A stretch of 64,000 bases of DNA, taken from Pseudomonadota bacterium. Its GTDB lineage: Bacteria; Pseudomonadota; Alphaproteobacteria; Sphingomonadales; Govanellaceae. The stretch covers positions 744,001 to 808,000 of the forward strand of contig QEVO01000001.1 in the NCBI GenBank assembly GCA_003577275.1, read 5' to 3'. The notes under the pieces were generated by a model. The model saw only the letters and a list, made by a program, of their open reading frames with translations, ran no database searches and was not told the origin of the DNA. The position numbers were made by a program, and so were the translations under genes. Below, piece after piece: positions 46,169 through 56,623 of the stretch (positions within the stretch are counted from its first letter, which is position 1; every line of letters starts with the position of its first letter).

Positions 46169-47613
46169 GCGGCGCGTTGTGGACAGCCAACGACATCGCA
46201 GCGGTTACCGGCGGCGAGATCATCGGCGGCGATGCCTGGGAAGTATTCGGCATTTCCATCGACAGCCGCAGCCTGGAAGCCGGCGAGCTGTTCGTTGCGC
46301 TGCAAGGAACCCAGGCTGACGGCCACGAATTCATTCCCGCGGCGTTTGCCAAGGATGCCGCCGGCGCTCTGGTGTCGCGGGTTGTCGGCGACGCCAAGGG
46401 GCCGCTCATTCTCGTTAACGATACGCGCGAGGCGCTGACCCGTTTGGCGCGCGCGGCGCGGTCGCGCACCGCCGCCAAGATCGTCGCGGTGACCGGCAGC
46501 GTCGGCAAGACCAGCACTAAGGAGGCGCTGCGCTTGGCGCTCGGTCGCGCTCAGACGACGCATGCCAGCGCCGCAAGCTTCAATAATGACATCGGCGTGC
46601 CCTTAAGTTTGGCCCGCATGCCGGCGTCGAGCGAGTTTGGCGTCTTTGAATTGGGCATGAATCACGCCGGCGAGCTGACGCCGCTCAGCCGACTGGTGCG
46701 GCCACATGTGGCGCTCATTACCGGGGTCGAGCAGGCGCACAGCGCCTTCTTTCCGAGCCTGGAGGCAATCGCCGACGCCAAAGCGGAAATTTTCGCCGGG
46801 TTGGAGCCGGGCGGCGTCGCCATTCTTAATCGCGACAATCGCTTCTTCGATCACCTTGCCGCCATCGCCAGGGCGGCGGGCGTGGCGCGCATCATCAGCT
46901 ATGGATTTGCCGAGGATGCCGACGTGCGAGTGATGAAGCATGCGCTCCTGGAGGATGTAAGCTGCATCACGGCGTGGGTGCTGGACGAGACTGTCATCTA
47001 CAAGGTGGGCGCGCCGGGCCGGCACTGGGTGCAAAACAGCTTGGCGGTGCTGGCGACGGTGAAGGCTTTTGACGCCGACCTGGGTCTGGCGGCCTTGGCG
47101 CTTGCCGACATGATGCCGGTCAAGGGACGCGGCCAGCGCCACAAAGTCAGGGTCGATGGCCGCTTTTCCATTCTGGTGGTCGATGAAAGCTACAACGCCA
47201 ATCCGGCTTCCATGCGCGCCGCGCTCGATACCTTGGGCAATATCACGGTGGCTGCGCCGGGATCGGCGAAGTCCAGCCGCGGCCGCCGTATCGCCGTCTT
47301 GGGCGACATGAAGGAGCTGGGTGAGGCGGGCCCGCGTCTGCATGCCGGTCTTGCCGCCGCTATCGTCGAGGCCGATGTCGATCAGGTGATCACGGTCGGC
47401 GAGCTGATGTCGCACTTGGCGAAAGCGCTGCCCGCCAATCAGCTTCTTGCCCAGGTGGCGACGGCGGATGAGGCGGCGCGGACGCTCATCGCCAACCTCA
47501 TGCCCAACGACGTGGTGATGGTGAAGGGCTCGCTGTCGATGGCGATGGTCAAGGTGGTCAATGCGCTCCTTGCCCTGGACCGCGGCGAACGACGCCTGGC
47601 GGCGAACGGGTAG
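46165..47613 (+). CDS. murF: UDP-MurNAc-tripeptide:D-Ala-D-Ala ligase
   Basis: Adds D-Ala-D-Ala to the UDP-MurNAc-tripeptide, 482 residues. It has IDSRSLEAGELFVALQG, the P-loop VTGSVGKTSTKEALRLAL, FELGMNHAGELTPLSRLVRP and VVDESYNANPASMRAAL, all typical of MurF. It overlaps murE (ATGA) and is followed by mraY after 9 bp. Confidence 0.96.
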   Translation: MSGALWTANDIAAVTGGEIIGGDAWEVFGISIDSRSLEAGELFVALQGTQADGHEFIPAAFAKDAAGALVSRVVGDAKGPLILVNDTREALTRLARAARSRTAAKIVAVTGSVGKTSTKEALRLALGRAQTTHASAASFNNDIGVPLSLARMPASSEFGVFELGMNHAGELTPLSRLVRPHVALITGVEQAHSAFFPSLEAIADAKAEIFAGLEPGGVAILNRDNRFFDHLAAIARAAGVARIISYGFAEDADVRVMKHALLEDVSCITAWVLDETVIYKVGAPGRHWVQNSLAVLATVKAFDADLGLAALALADMMPVKGRGQRHKVRVDGRFSILVVDESYNANPASMRAALDTLGNITVAAPGSAKSSRGRRIAVLGDMKELGEAGPRLHAGLAAAIVEADVDQVITVGELMSHLAKALPANQLLAQVATADEAARTLIANLMPNDVVMVKGSLSMAMVKVVNALLALDRGERRLAANG

Positions 47614-47622
47614 GAGGCGGCG

Positions 47623-48711
47623 ATGCTCTATCACCTCCTTTACCCCTTAAGCAGCTCGGTGCCCCTGTTCAATGTCTTTAAGTATCTTACTTTCCGCACC
47701 GGCGGCGCGGTGATGACGGCGTTGCTGGTCAGCTTTCTTGTCGGCCCGCAGCTCATCCGCTGGCTGAAGAGCAAGCAGAAGAAAGGCCAGCCCATTCGCG
47801 ACGATGGGCCGCAAAGCCATCTCATCACCAAACAGGGAACGCCGACCATGGGCGGCGTGCTGATTTTGCTGGCGCTGTCGGTGGGCACGCTGCTGTGGGC
47901 CGACTTGACCAATCATTATGTCTGGGCGGTGCTGCTGGTCACCATAGGCTTCGGCGGCGTCGGCTTTCTCGACGATTACCTGAAAGTCACCAAACGCAAC
48001 CCCAAGGGCTTTCCCGGCAAATTGAAATTATTGATGGAGGGCGTCATCGCCGGCGTCGCCATCATTTGGATCATGCTGGCCTCAGGCCCGGAGCTTTCCG
48101 GCAAGGTGGCGATTCCGCTCTTAAAGAACGCCATCATCGATTTTGGGCCGGCGTACATTTTATTCGGGCTTATCGTCGTCATCGGCGCCGGCAACGCGGT
48201 CAATCTCACCGATGGTTTGGATGGATTGGCGACCATGCCGGTGATCATTGCCGCCGCGACCTTTGCCCTGATTGCCTACGTGGCGGGCAATCTGGTCTTC
48301 GCCCAGTATCTGCAGCTCCTGCCGGTGCCGGGTTCGGGCGAACTCGCCGTGTTTTGCGGCGCCATCGTCGGCGCGGGGCTGGGGTTTTTGTGGTTCAACG
48401 CGCCGCCCGCCATGGTGTTCATGGGCGACACCGGCTCGCTGTCGCTGGGCGGGGCGCTGGGCGCCGTCGGCGTCGTCACCAAGCATGAAATCGTGCTGGC
48501 CATCGTCGGCGGGTTGTTTGTGCTGGAGACGGTGTCGGTGATGGTGCAGGTGGCGTCTTTCAAGCTGACCGGCAAGCGGGTGTTCCGCATGGCCCCCTTG
48601 CATCATCATTATGAAGAAAAGGGGTGGGCGGAATCGACGGTGGTGATCCGATTTTGGATCATCGCCGTCATTCTGGCGATCGTTGGCTTGTCTACGTTGA
48701 AATTACGCTGA
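47623..48711 (+). CDS. mraY: Phospho-MurNAc-pentapeptide translocase
   Basis: Makes lipid I at the inner membrane; 362 residues with about ten membrane segments. Conserved parts are [35 protein letters not shown] (the Asp pair of the active site), [13 protein letters not shown] and [12 protein letters not shown], and the HHHYE end ([13 protein letters not shown]). Confidence 0.97.
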   Translation: MLYHLLYPLSSSVPLFNVFKYLTFRTGGAVMTALLVSFLVGPQLIRWLKSKQKKGQPIRDDGPQSHLITKQGTPTMGGVLILLALSVGTLLWADLTNHYVWAVLLVTIGFGGVGFLDDYLKVTKRNPKGFPGKLKLLMEGVIAGVAIIWIMLASGPELSGKVAIPLLKNAIIDFGPAYILFGLIVVIGAGNAVNLTDGLDGLATMPVIIAAATFALIAYVAGNLVFAQYLQLLPVPGSGELAVFCGAIVGAGLGFLWFNAPPAMVFMGDTGSLSLGGALGAVGVVTKHEIVLAIVGGLFVLETVSVMVQVASFKLTGKRVFRMAPLHHHYEEKGWAESTVVIRFWIIAVILAIVGLSTLKLR

Positions 48712-48719
48712 GGTCGCGG

Positions 48720-50135
48720 GTGATTACAGTGCGCGCATATCAGAGCAAGACGGTGGCGGTGTTCGGTCTCGCCCGCTCCGGCTTGGCCAGCGTCGAGGCG
48801 CTCGTCAGCGGCGGCGCGCGGGTGATCGCCGGCGATGACAATGCGGAGAAGTGCGCCGCCGCAAAACGGCTGGGCGCAGAGGTCGTCGATTTCAGCGCCA
48901 TCGATTGGCGGACGGTGACGGCTTTTGTGGTCAGTCCAGGCGTGCCGCTCACCCACCCCGCGCCGCACCCCTTCATCGCCGCGGCGCAAGCGGCCGGCGT
49001 GCCGATCATTGGCGACATGGAGCTATTTGCCCAGGCCCGCGCCGATCTTCCCATCGCCTCGGTGGTGGCGGTGACCGGCACCAATGGCAAGTCGACGACC
49101 ACGGCGCTCATCGGCCATGTGTTGCAAAAAACCGATCATGCGACGGCGGTGGGCGGCAATATCGGCCGCGCCGTGCTCGATCTCGATCCCTTGCCGGAAG
49201 GCGGTATTTATGTGTTGGAGGTATCGTCCTACCAGATCGACCTGATGCAGAGCTTCGTGCCTGACGTTGCCGTGCTCCTCAATATTACGCCCGATCATCT
49301 TGACCGTCATGGCGATCTAGCGCACTACGAAGCAGTCAAGGAACGGCTTTTTGCCGGCCAGACGGCAAACCATGCGGCGGTGATCGGCGTTGATGACGCG
49401 CACGGCATTCGTTTTGCGGCTAGGCTTGCCGCCGCGCACGGCCAGCGGGTGATTCCGATCTCCGGCGACTATGTGCCGGGCGGCGGTATCGGCATCAAGG
49501 ACGGCATTTTGCTTGACGGCATCGAAGGCGCGATGGTGCCGATCGGCAATCTGGCCGGCGCGGTGGCCCTGCGCGGCCGACACAATTGGCAGAACGCAGC
49601 CGCGGCCTACGCCGCGGCGCGCTCGCTGGGCGTGCCGGCGGGCGCGGCGTTTCGCGCCCTGATGACGTTTCCGGGGCTTGAACACCGCATCGAGCGCGTG
49701 GCGATGGTGGGAAACATAGAATTTATCAACGACTCCAAGGCCACCAATGTCGATGCCGCGTCAAAGGCGCTCGCCACCTTCGAACGGATCTACTGGATCG
49801 CCGGCGGCAGACCTAAGACCACTGATTTGTCGGCGCTGGCGCCGTTCTTTCCGCGCATTCGCCGTGCTTATCTCATCGGCGAGGCGGCCAGGGATTTCGC
49901 CGCTTCCTTAAATGGTACGGTCGATCATGTAATCGCTGGCGATCTTGGCGCGGCGGTGGCCATGGCCCATGCCGATGCCTTGAAGGACGGCGCGCCGTCA
50001 ACGGTGCTCTTGTCGCCGGCCTGCGCCTCGTTCGATCAGTTCTCGGACTATGAGGCGCGCGGGCGGACCTTCAAGGAACTGGTCGGACGCGTTGTGGCGC
50101 ATACCGAACTGGCATTTGCCGGGGAGGGACGCTGA
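48720..50135 (+). CDS. murD: UDP-MurNAc-L-alanine:D-glutamate ligase
   Basis: Adds D-glutamate, 471 residues from GTG 48720, which has GAGG 6-9 bases upstream; the frame is open further into mraY. Features: VAVFGLARSGLASVEAL, P-loop VTGTNGKSTTTALIGHVL, LNITPDHLDRHGDLAHYEAVKERLF and NDSKATNVDAASKAL. It ends in a TGATG overlap with ftsW. Confidence 0.95.
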   Translation: MITVRAYQSKTVAVFGLARSGLASVEALVSGGARVIAGDDNAEKCAAAKRLGAEVVDFSAIDWRTVTAFVVSPGVPLTHPAPHPFIAAAQAAGVPIIGDMELFAQARADLPIASVVAVTGTNGKSTTTALIGHVLQKTDHATAVGGNIGRAVLDLDPLPEGGIYVLEVSSYQIDLMQSFVPDVAVLLNITPDHLDRHGDLAHYEAVKERLFAGQTANHAAVIGVDDAHGIRFAARLAAAHGQRVIPISGDYVPGGGIGIKDGILLDGIEGAMVPIGNLAGAVALRGRHNWQNAAAAYAAARSLGVPAGAAFRALMTFPGLEHRIERVAMVGNIEFINDSKATNVDAASKALATFERIYWIAGGRPKTTDLSALAPFFPRIRRAYLIGEAARDFAASLNGTVDHVIAGDLGAAVAMAHADALKDGAPSTVLLSPACASFDQFSDYEARGRTFKELVGRVVAHTELAFAGEGR

Positions 50136-51277
50136 TGGCGCCATTCACCCGCACCGATCGCAGTCTTCTCGGCCAATGGTGGTGGACGGTGGACCGCTGG
50201 CTGTTGTTGAGCCTGTTCATCCTCATCGGCTCGGGCCTGCTGTTGACCATTGGCGCCAGCGTTGCCGTGGCCGAACGGCTGGGACTTAATTCTTTCCATT
50301 TCGCCGAACGGCAGGTGGTCTATCTGGCGATCACGTTGGGCATCATGTTCGCCATCTCGCTGGCCTCGCCGAAATCGGTGCGGCGCATCGCCGTCGTCAT
50401 GCTGCCGATCTGCTTAAGCCTGGTGCTGGCCGCCGCGTTCGTGGGGCCGGAAATCAAGGGCTCGCAGCGTTGGCTGCCGATCGCCAGCTTCACCCTGCAA
50501 CCCTCGGAGTTTTTAAAGCCCGCCTTCGTGGTGGTGTGCGCCTGGATGTTTTCCGAGCAGATGCGCGAGCCGAGCTTCCCCGGCCGCAAGATCGCCATTG
50601 CCCTTTATCTGGCGGTGGCGGCTTCGCTGGTGCTGCAACCCGATATCGGCCAGACCATTCTCATCACCCTGGTCTGGCTTGGTCAGTTCTTTCTCGCCGG
50701 CCTGCCGATGATCTGGGTTCTTGGCTGCGGCATCGCCTGCGTCTTTGGCGTGATCGCCGCTTATGTGTTTCTGCCCCATGTGGCCAGCCGCATTGACCGC
50801 TTCCTCGACCCCTCAACCGGCGATACCTATCAGATCGACACCGCCTTGAACGCTTTTCGCACCGGCGGCCTGTTCGGACGCGGCCCGGGGGAAGGCCTGG
50901 TCAAGCGGGTGCTGCCGGATGCGCACACCGATTTTATTTTCGCGGTGGCCGGCGAGGAGTTCGGGGTGGTGGTTTGCCTGGGTCTGTTGTTGGTGTTCGC
51001 CGTCATCGTGGTGCGCGGCCTCGTTAACCTCATGAAGGAACATGATCCCTTCGTGTTTCTGGCCACCTCGGGGCTGTTGATGCAGTTCGGCCTGCAGGCT
51101 TACATCAACATCGGCGTTAATCTCGCGGTGCTGCCCAGTAAGGGCATGACGCTGCCGTTCGTCAGCTATGGCGGTTCCTCCATGCTCGCCATCGGCGTCA
51201 CCATGGGCATGATCCTGGCGCTGTGCCGGCAGCAGAACTACGGGCCGGCCCGGCCGATCCCCAGGAGGCGCGCATGA
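50135..51277 (+). CDS. ftsW: Septal peptidoglycan glycosyltransferase FtsW
   Basis: SEDS-family lipid II polymerase, 380 residues with about ten membrane segments. Typical stretches are KGSQRWLPIASFTLQPSEFLKP, DTYQIDTALNAFRTGGLFGRGPGEG, DFIFAVAGEEFG and LPFVSYGGSSMLAIGVTMGMIL. It works with FtsI, encoded nearby. Its stop overlaps the murG start (ATGATG). Confidence 0.96.
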   Translation: MAPFTRTDRSLLGQWWWTVDRWLLLSLFILIGSGLLLTIGASVAVAERLGLNSFHFAERQVVYLAITLGIMFAISLASPKSVRRIAVVMLPICLSLVLAAAFVGPEIKGSQRWLPIASFTLQPSEFLKPAFVVVCAWMFSEQMREPSFPGRKIAIALYLAVAASLVLQPDIGQTILITLVWLGQFFLAGLPMIWVLGCGIACVFGVIAAYVFLPHVASRIDRFLDPSTGDTYQIDTALNAFRTGGLFGRGPGEGLVKRVLPDAHTDFIFAVAGEEFGVVVCLGLLLVFAVIVVRGLVNLMKEHDPFVFLATSGLLMQFGLQAYINIGVNLAVLPSKGMTLPFVSYGGSSMLAIGVTMGMILALCRQQNYGPARPIPRRRA

Positions 51278-52443
51278 TGCGCCGGCGCTATGCCATCGCG
51301 CTGGCTGCCGGCGGCACCGGCGGTCATGTCATACCGGCGCATGCCTTGGCGGTGGAGCTGGCGCGGCGCGGCCACCGTCCGATGCTGGTAACCGATTGGC
51401 GCGGCCTGCGGTACGCCCATCTCTTTCCCGGCCTGCCGGTGCACGACCTGAACAGCGCGAGATTGCAGGGCGGTGTTATTGGTCGATTGCTTGGCGTCTG
51501 GAGCATGCTCCTGAGCACCGTTCAGGCGATCGGCATCCTGCGCCGGACCCATCCGGCCTGTGTTGTCGGCTTCGGCGGCTATCCGTCGCTGCCGACGGGA
51601 TTGGCGGCGGCACTCCTCGGCATTCCGCTCTGCCTTCATGAGCAAAACGCCGTGTTCGGCCGCAGCAACCGCTTTCTGTCCCGCCTGGCGGCGGCGGTGG
51701 CGTTATCATTCGAGGAGACGGAGCGTCGTCCATCCGCCGATCGCCAATACGTGGTGGTCACCGGCAATCCCATTCGTCGCGCGGTGGCGGCGCTCTCCGG
51801 CTCCGCCTACGCTCCGCCCGAAGCCGATGGCGAGTTCCGGCTGTTGGTGATCGGCGGCAGCCAGGGCGCGCAAATTTTAAGCGAGGTGGTGCCGGCGGCG
51901 ATCTCCGCGCTGCCGCGCGCGGCGCAGCAGCGCTTGAGCGTGGTGCAGCAATGCCGGGAGGAGGACATGCCGGCGGTGCGCGCCGCTTACGCGGCGACCA
52001 AGGTGCGGGTGGAAACGGCCGCCTTTCTTGATGACTTGCCGCAACGGCTGGCCGACGCCCATCTGGTGATCGCGCGCGCCGGCGCTTCCACCGTTACCGA
52101 ACTGAGCGCCGCCGGGCGGCCGTCGATTCTGGTGCCGTTGCCCACCGCCACCGACGATCACCAATGGGCGAACGCCCAGGAACTGGTGGCGGCGGGCGGC
52201 GCGTGGGTGATCCGGCAAGATGATTTTACGCCCCCATCCGTGGCGAAGTTGATGCAGAATTTCGCCCGCAATCCGCACAAGCTGGAACAAGCGGCCAGGG
52301 CCGCCGCAGCGGTTGGCCGCGTCGACGCCGCGGCGGCGCTGGCCGATCTGGTGGAGCAAGTGGTGGTGGCGTTCGGCCCGTTGGACATTCTGCCGCTGCC
52401 GGAGCGGGATCATGGCTTGGCCATGACCGGAGGGCGGCCATGA
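51274..52443 (+). CDS. murG: UDP-GlcNAc:undecaprenyl-PP-MurNAc-pentapeptide transferase
   Basis: Converts lipid I to lipid II on the inner face of the membrane, 389 residues. It has [71 protein letters not shown] and [40 protein letters not shown] 51274 follows a full AGGAGG (51263-51268); a second ATG is at 51277. Its 3' end overlaps murC (ATGA). Confidence 0.96.
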   Translation: MMRRRYAIALAAGGTGGHVIPAHALAVELARRGHRPMLVTDWRGLRYAHLFPGLPVHDLNSARLQGGVIGRLLGVWSMLLSTVQAIGILRRTHPACVVGFGGYPSLPTGLAAALLGIPLCLHEQNAVFGRSNRFLSRLAAAVALSFEETERRPSADRQYVVVTGNPIRRAVAALSGSAYAPPEADGEFRLLVIGGSQGAQILSEVVPAAISALPRAAQQRLSVVQQCREEDMPAVRAAYAATKVRVETAAFLDDLPQRLADAHLVIARAGASTVTELSAAGRPSILVPLPTATDDHQWANAQELVAAGGAWVIRQDDFTPPSVAKLMQNFARNPHKLEQAARAAAAVGRVDAAAALADLVEQVVVAFGPLDILPLPERDHGLAMTGGRP

Positions 52444-53876
52444 CTCGCGTGCCATTTCAAATCGGACGCATTCACTTTGTCGGCATCGGCGGCATCGGCA
52501 TGAGCGGCATCGCCGAAGTCATGCACAACCTCGGTTATGACGTGCAAGGCAGCGACATTTCGGAAAACGCCAATGTCAAGCGCCTGCGCGCCCTGGGCGT
52601 GCCGGTTGCCATCGGCCATAAGGCGGAAAACCTCGGCGAGGCGCGAGTGGTGGTGGTGTCAACGGCGATCAAGGCCGACAACCCGGAACTTGTCGCCGCC
52701 CGCGCTCAGCTTACCCCCATCGTGCGCCGCGCTGAGATGCTGGCCGAGCTGATGCGCCTGAAATGGTGCGTATCGGTGGCCGGCACCCACGGCAAGACCA
52801 CCACCACCTCGATGATGGCGGCGCTGTTCGATAGCGCCGGCTATGATCCGACAGTGATCAACGGCGGCATCATCAATGCCTATGGCACCAATGCGCGACT
52901 GGGGAGCGGCGATTGGATGGTGGTGGAGGCCGACGAATCCGACGGCACCTTCGTCAAGCTGCCATCGACCATCGCGGTGGTGACCAATATCGACCCCGAG
53001 CATCTGGATTTCTATGGCGACTTCGAGGCCGAGAAAGCCGCTTTCCTGCGCTTCGTGGAAAACGTGCCGTTTTACGGTTTTGCCGTGCTGTGCATCGACC
53101 ATGCGGAAGTGCAAGCGCTAATCGGCCGCGTCATCGATCGCCGCATCGTTACCTATGGCTTCAGTCCGCAGGCGGACGTGCGGGGAGTAAACCTCGGCTT
53201 TACCAATGGCTGCGCCCGCTATGATGTGGAAATACGCGATCGCCAGACCGACAACATTCGCCGCATCGAAGGTCTGATTTTACCGATGCCCGGCGTGCAT
53301 AACGTGCAAAATTCTTTGGCGGTTATCGCCGTAGCTGTTGAAATGGGAATCGCCGACGATATAGTAAAGCAGGCGTTCGCCGGTTTCGCCGGCGTCAAGC
53401 GTCGGTTCACCAAGGTCGGCGAAGTGAGTGGTATCAGTATAATCGACGACTACGCGCATCATCCGGTGGAAATTGCGGCGGTTTTAAAAGCGGCGCGGCA
53501 GGCCTACGCCAACCGGATCGTTGCGGTGGTGCAGCCGCACCGCTTCACCCGGCTGAAGAATCTTTTCGAGGAATTCTGCACCTGCTTTAACGACGCCGAT
53601 ACGGTGATCGTCGCCGACGTCTACACGGCCGGCGAGGAACCGATCGCCGGCATCGACCGCGACTCTTTTGTCGAGGGCTTACGCGCTCGCGGCCATCGCC
53701 GGGTGTTGCCGTTGCCCGGCCCCGAGGCGCTGGCCGAGATGGTGGCGGCGGAAGCCGGCGCCGGCGACGCCGTGATCTGCCTGGGCGCGGGCTCCATTTC
53801 GGCCTGGGCCTATGCGCTGCCGGAACAGTTGTCCGCCCGGATCGGCGACAAGAAAACGGTGGGAGGGCGCGCATGA
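52440..53876 (+). CDS. murC: UDP-MurNAc:L-alanine ligase
   Basis: First amino-acid ligase of the peptidoglycan stem, 478 residues. It shows [29 protein letters not shown]-loop [49 protein letters not shown] and [18 protein letters not shown]. It overlaps murG and murB by 4 bp. Confidence 0.97.
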   Translation: MTRVPFQIGRIHFVGIGGIGMSGIAEVMHNLGYDVQGSDISENANVKRLRALGVPVAIGHKAENLGEARVVVVSTAIKADNPELVAARAQLTPIVRRAEMLAELMRLKWCVSVAGTHGKTTTTSMMAALFDSAGYDPTVINGGIINAYGTNARLGSGDWMVVEADESDGTFVKLPSTIAVVTNIDPEHLDFYGDFEAEKAAFLRFVENVPFYGFAVLCIDHAEVQALIGRVIDRRIVTYGFSPQADVRGVNLGFTNGCARYDVEIRDRQTDNIRRIEGLILPMPGVHNVQNSLAVIAVAVEMGIADDIVKQAFAGFAGVKRRFTKVGEVSGISIIDDYAHHPVEIAAVLKAARQAYANRIVAVVQPHRFTRLKNLFEEFCTCFNDADTVIVADVYTAGEEPIAGIDRDSFVEGLRARGHRRVLPLPGPEALAEMVAAEAGAGDAVICLGAGSISAWAYALPEQLSARIGDKKTVGGRA

Positions 53877-54811
53877 TGGCGGCCAGCCGCATCGCCGAAA
53901 CCCTCCTTGACCGCTTGCCGACGACGCGCGGTCCGCTTGAGGCGAACGCGAGCCTTGCCGAACTGACTTGGTTTCGCGTCGGCGGTCCGGCGGAAGTTCT
54001 GTTCACGCCGGAGGATGCCGACGATCTGGCGGCGTTTCTGGCGGCCTGTCCGTCCGATGTGCCGGTAACGGTGATCGGTCTTGGCTCCAATCTCTTGGTG
54101 CGCGACGGCGGCGTCGATGGCGTGGTCATTCGCCTGGGCCGCGCCTTCCGCGACATCAAGCGCCGCGACAATGCGGTGATCGCCGGCGCCGGGGCGAGCG
54201 ACGTCAGCGTTGCCGCCTTTGCTCGCGATGCCGGTCTGGCCGGCCTGGAATTCCTGCGCGGCATTCCCGGCACCATCGGCGGCGCGCTGCGCATGAATGC
54301 CGGGGCGTATGGCCGCGAGGTTGCCGACGTCTTTCTCGCCGCCGACGCTGTTACCCGGAGCGGACAACGGCTGCGCCTTGCCGCCGCCGACATGGGCTTT
54401 GCCTATCGCCACACCAAGGTGGCGGAGGATGTGATTTTCCTTGCCGGAGAATTTGCCGGCACGCCCGACGATCCCGCCGCCATCGCCGCGCGCATGGAAG
54501 AAATCAACGCCGCGCGGGAAGACAGCCAGCCGTTGCGCACCCGCACCGGCGGCAGCACCTTCAAAAACCCGCCAGGCGCGCGGGCTTGGCAGCTCATCGA
54601 TGCCGCCGGCTGTCGCGGGTTGCGCGTCGGCGGCGCGCAGGTGTCGGAAAAGCATTGTAACTTCCTCCTCAACACTGGCAACGCCACGGCAGCCGACATT
54701 GAAGCCTTGGGCGAGGAAGTGCGCCGGCGGGTGCGGGCGACGAGCGGCGTCGACCTGCACTGGGAAATCCGCATCATCGGGCGGCCCGTCATCGGGAGGC
54801 GCGGCGCATGA
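53873..54811 (+). CDS. murB: UDP-N-acetylenolpyruvoylglucosamine reductase
   Basis: FAD enzyme making UDP-MurNAc, 312 residues, type I. It has [71 protein letters not shown] with the catalytic Tyr region, and [25 protein letters not shown] with the Ser proton donor. It overlaps both neighbours by 4 bp. Confidence 0.96.
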   Translation: MMAASRIAETLLDRLPTTRGPLEANASLAELTWFRVGGPAEVLFTPEDADDLAAFLAACPSDVPVTVIGLGSNLLVRDGGVDGVVIRLGRAFRDIKRRDNAVIAGAGASDVSVAAFARDAGLAGLEFLRGIPGTIGGALRMNAGAYGREVADVFLAADAVTRSGQRLRLAAADMGFAYRHTKVAEDVIFLAGEFAGTPDDPAAIAARMEEINAAREDSQPLRTRTGGSTFKNPPGARAWQLIDAAGCRGLRVGGAQVSEKHCNFLLNTGNATAADIEALGEEVRRRVRATSGVDLHWEIRIIGRPVIGRRGA

Positions 54812-55704
54812 CGAAAGGGCGTCATATCGCGGTGCTGATGGGCGGCTGGTCGGCCGAACGCGAGGTCTCGCTGGTCAGCGGCAAGGCGGTATCCAAGGCG
54901 CTGGGCGAGCTTGGGTTTAGCGTCAGCGAAATTGACGTTCAGCGCGATATCGCTGCCGTGCTGGCGCGCCTCAAGCCAGACGTGGCGTTCAATGCGCTCC
55001 ATGGCCGCTGGGGCGAGGACGGCGCGATCCAAGGGTTGCTGGAAATTCTCAATATCCCCTACACCCATTCTGGCGTCCTGGCCTCGGCGGTGGCCATGGA
55101 TAAGCCGGTGGCCAAACATCTGTTCGCCGGCGTCGGCATTCCCTGCGCCGAAGGCCGGGTGCTCAGCCGCGATGATCTCTTGCAAGCAGAGCCGATGGCG
55201 CGGCCGTTCGTGGTCAAGCCCTTGAATGAAGGCTCCAGCGTTGGCGTGCACATCGTGCAGCCGGGCGACGACTGGGATTTATCCGACACGCCGGCGCGGG
55301 TGCTGGTGGAGCGCTACATTCCGGGGCGCGAGATTCAGGTGGCGGTAATGGATGGCCGGGCGTTGGGCGCCATCGAGATTCGCCCCAAATCGGGGTTCTA
55401 TGATTACGCCGCGAAGTACACGGTGGGTTTGGCGGTGCATGTGATGCCGGCGCCGCTTGCCGCCAAGGCCTATGATCGGGTGCTCGACTATGCCGAGCGG
55501 GCGCACCGTGTCTTGGGCTGCCGTGGCGTGACGCGCTCGGACTTCCGCTATCATGAGGCGGAAGATGAATTCTATATCCTGGAAACCAACACCCAACCCG
55601 GCATGACGCCGCTGTCCTTGGTGCCGGAAATCGCCGCCCACAAGGGCATTTCCTTCGCCAACCTGGTGGCTTGGCTGGTTGATGACGCGGGGGTGCAGCG
55701 ATGA
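54808..55704 (+). CDS. ddl: D-alanine-D-alanine ligase
   Basis: ATP-grasp ligase producing D-Ala-D-Ala for MurF, 298 residues (DdlB-like length). [54 protein letters not shown], and the metal-binding end [20 protein letters not shown] are present. The Tyr expected for D-Ala specificity is seen in [12 protein letters not shown]. It overlaps murB and ftsQ. Confidence 0.96.
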   Translation: MTKGRHIAVLMGGWSAEREVSLVSGKAVSKALGELGFSVSEIDVQRDIAAVLARLKPDVAFNALHGRWGEDGAIQGLLEILNIPYTHSGVLASAVAMDKPVAKHLFAGVGIPCAEGRVLSRDDLLQAEPMARPFVVKPLNEGSSVGVHIVQPGDDWDLSDTPARVLVERYIPGREIQVAVMDGRALGAIEIRPKSGFYDYAAKYTVGLAVHVMPAPLAAKAYDRVLDYAERAHRVLGCRGVTRSDFRYHEAEDEFYILETNTQPGMTPLSLVPEIAAHKGISFANLVAWLVDDAGVQR

Positions 55705-56621
55705 AAGCGGAACGCGATCTCGGCTTCGGCCCCCGGTCACGGACATCCTCGGCGCGCGCCTCAAGGGAGGCCGAGGCAGCGCCCCGCCGCGGCGAGCGCG
55801 AGGCGACGCTGGTCCGTCGCCGCCGGGTGCAGAAGGTGCGCCGCATCGCCGTGCCGGCGGTGATCGGCGTGATCGCTTGCGCCGCCTTGATCGGTTGGCA
55901 AAGCGGCGCCATCGCCGACATGGTTGGCAGGGTGAGCAAGCAGATCAATACGCAGGCCATCAAGACCGGCCTTGTCATCGACGAAGTGGCGGTCAGCGGC
56001 TTGCAGCGCCTCAGCCGCGCCGACATTCTTGAGGCGGTGGCGGTGCCGCCGGGGACGCCGATCTTTGCCGTCGACATTGATGAGATCCGCACCCGGGTGG
56101 CCATGATCGGCTGGGTGAAGTCGGTGGTGGTGGCCCGCGAGCTGCCCAATCATCTGCGGGTGCAGATCACCGAACGCAAGCCCATCGCGATATGGCAGCA
56201 GCAGGGTCTGTTGGCGCTCATTGATGACGAAGGCGCGGTGATCACCACTGCCGGCCTTGCCGAGTTTGCCGATTTGCCGCAGGTGGTGGGCGTCGGCGCG
56301 GAGCGCGCCGCGGCGCGCCTGGCGCCGATCTTGCGCGCCGAGCCGGATCTTTATCGCCACATGCAGGCGGCGGTGCGCGTCGCTGATCGGCGGTGGGACG
56401 TGGTGTTCAAGAATGGCGTCCGGGTGCGCCTGCCTGACGGCGGCGAAGCGCTGGCGTGGCGGCGGCTGGCGCAGTTGCAGTCGCAGCACCGCATTCTGGA
56501 GCGGGAGATACAGATCGTCGATTTGCGTCAGCCCGACCGGCTGATTCTGCGGTTGACGGCGGAGGAAGTGCATCGCCGGAAGCTGGAGGCTGCTGCCGGC
56601 GTCAAAGGGGGACGCGTATAA
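55701..56621 (+). CDS. ftsQ: Cell division protein FtsQ
   Basis: A 306-residue bitopic divisome protein. The N-terminal ~45 residues are Arg-rich and cytoplasmic, a membrane segment follows at about 50-70 (IAVPAVIGVIACAALIGW), then a POTRA domain (about 85-160: GLVIDEVAVSGLQRLSRADILEAVAVPPGTPIFAVD) and the FtsQ domain (VVVARELPNHLRVQITERKPIAIWQQQG). It links FtsL to the rest of the divisome. ftsA follows 2 bp later. Confidence 0.93.
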   Translation: MKAERDLGFGPRSRTSSARASREAEAAPRRGEREATLVRRRRVQKVRRIAVPAVIGVIACAALIGWQSGAIADMVGRVSKQINTQAIKTGLVIDEVAVSGLQRLSRADILEAVAVPPGTPIFAVDIDEIRTRVAMIGWVKSVVVARELPNHLRVQITERKPIAIWQQQGLLALIDDEGAVITTAGLAEFADLPQVVGVGAERAAARLAPILRAEPDLYRHMQAAVRVADRRWDVVFKNGVRVRLPDGGEALAWRRLAQLQSQHRILEREIQIVDLRQPDRLILRLTAEEVHRRKLEAAAGVKGGRV

Positions 56622-56623
56622 TC

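Noticed and set aside
46603..47634. 343-codon open frame opposite murF
   Set aside because: Antisense to an unmistakable murF; no start signal or family resemblance.
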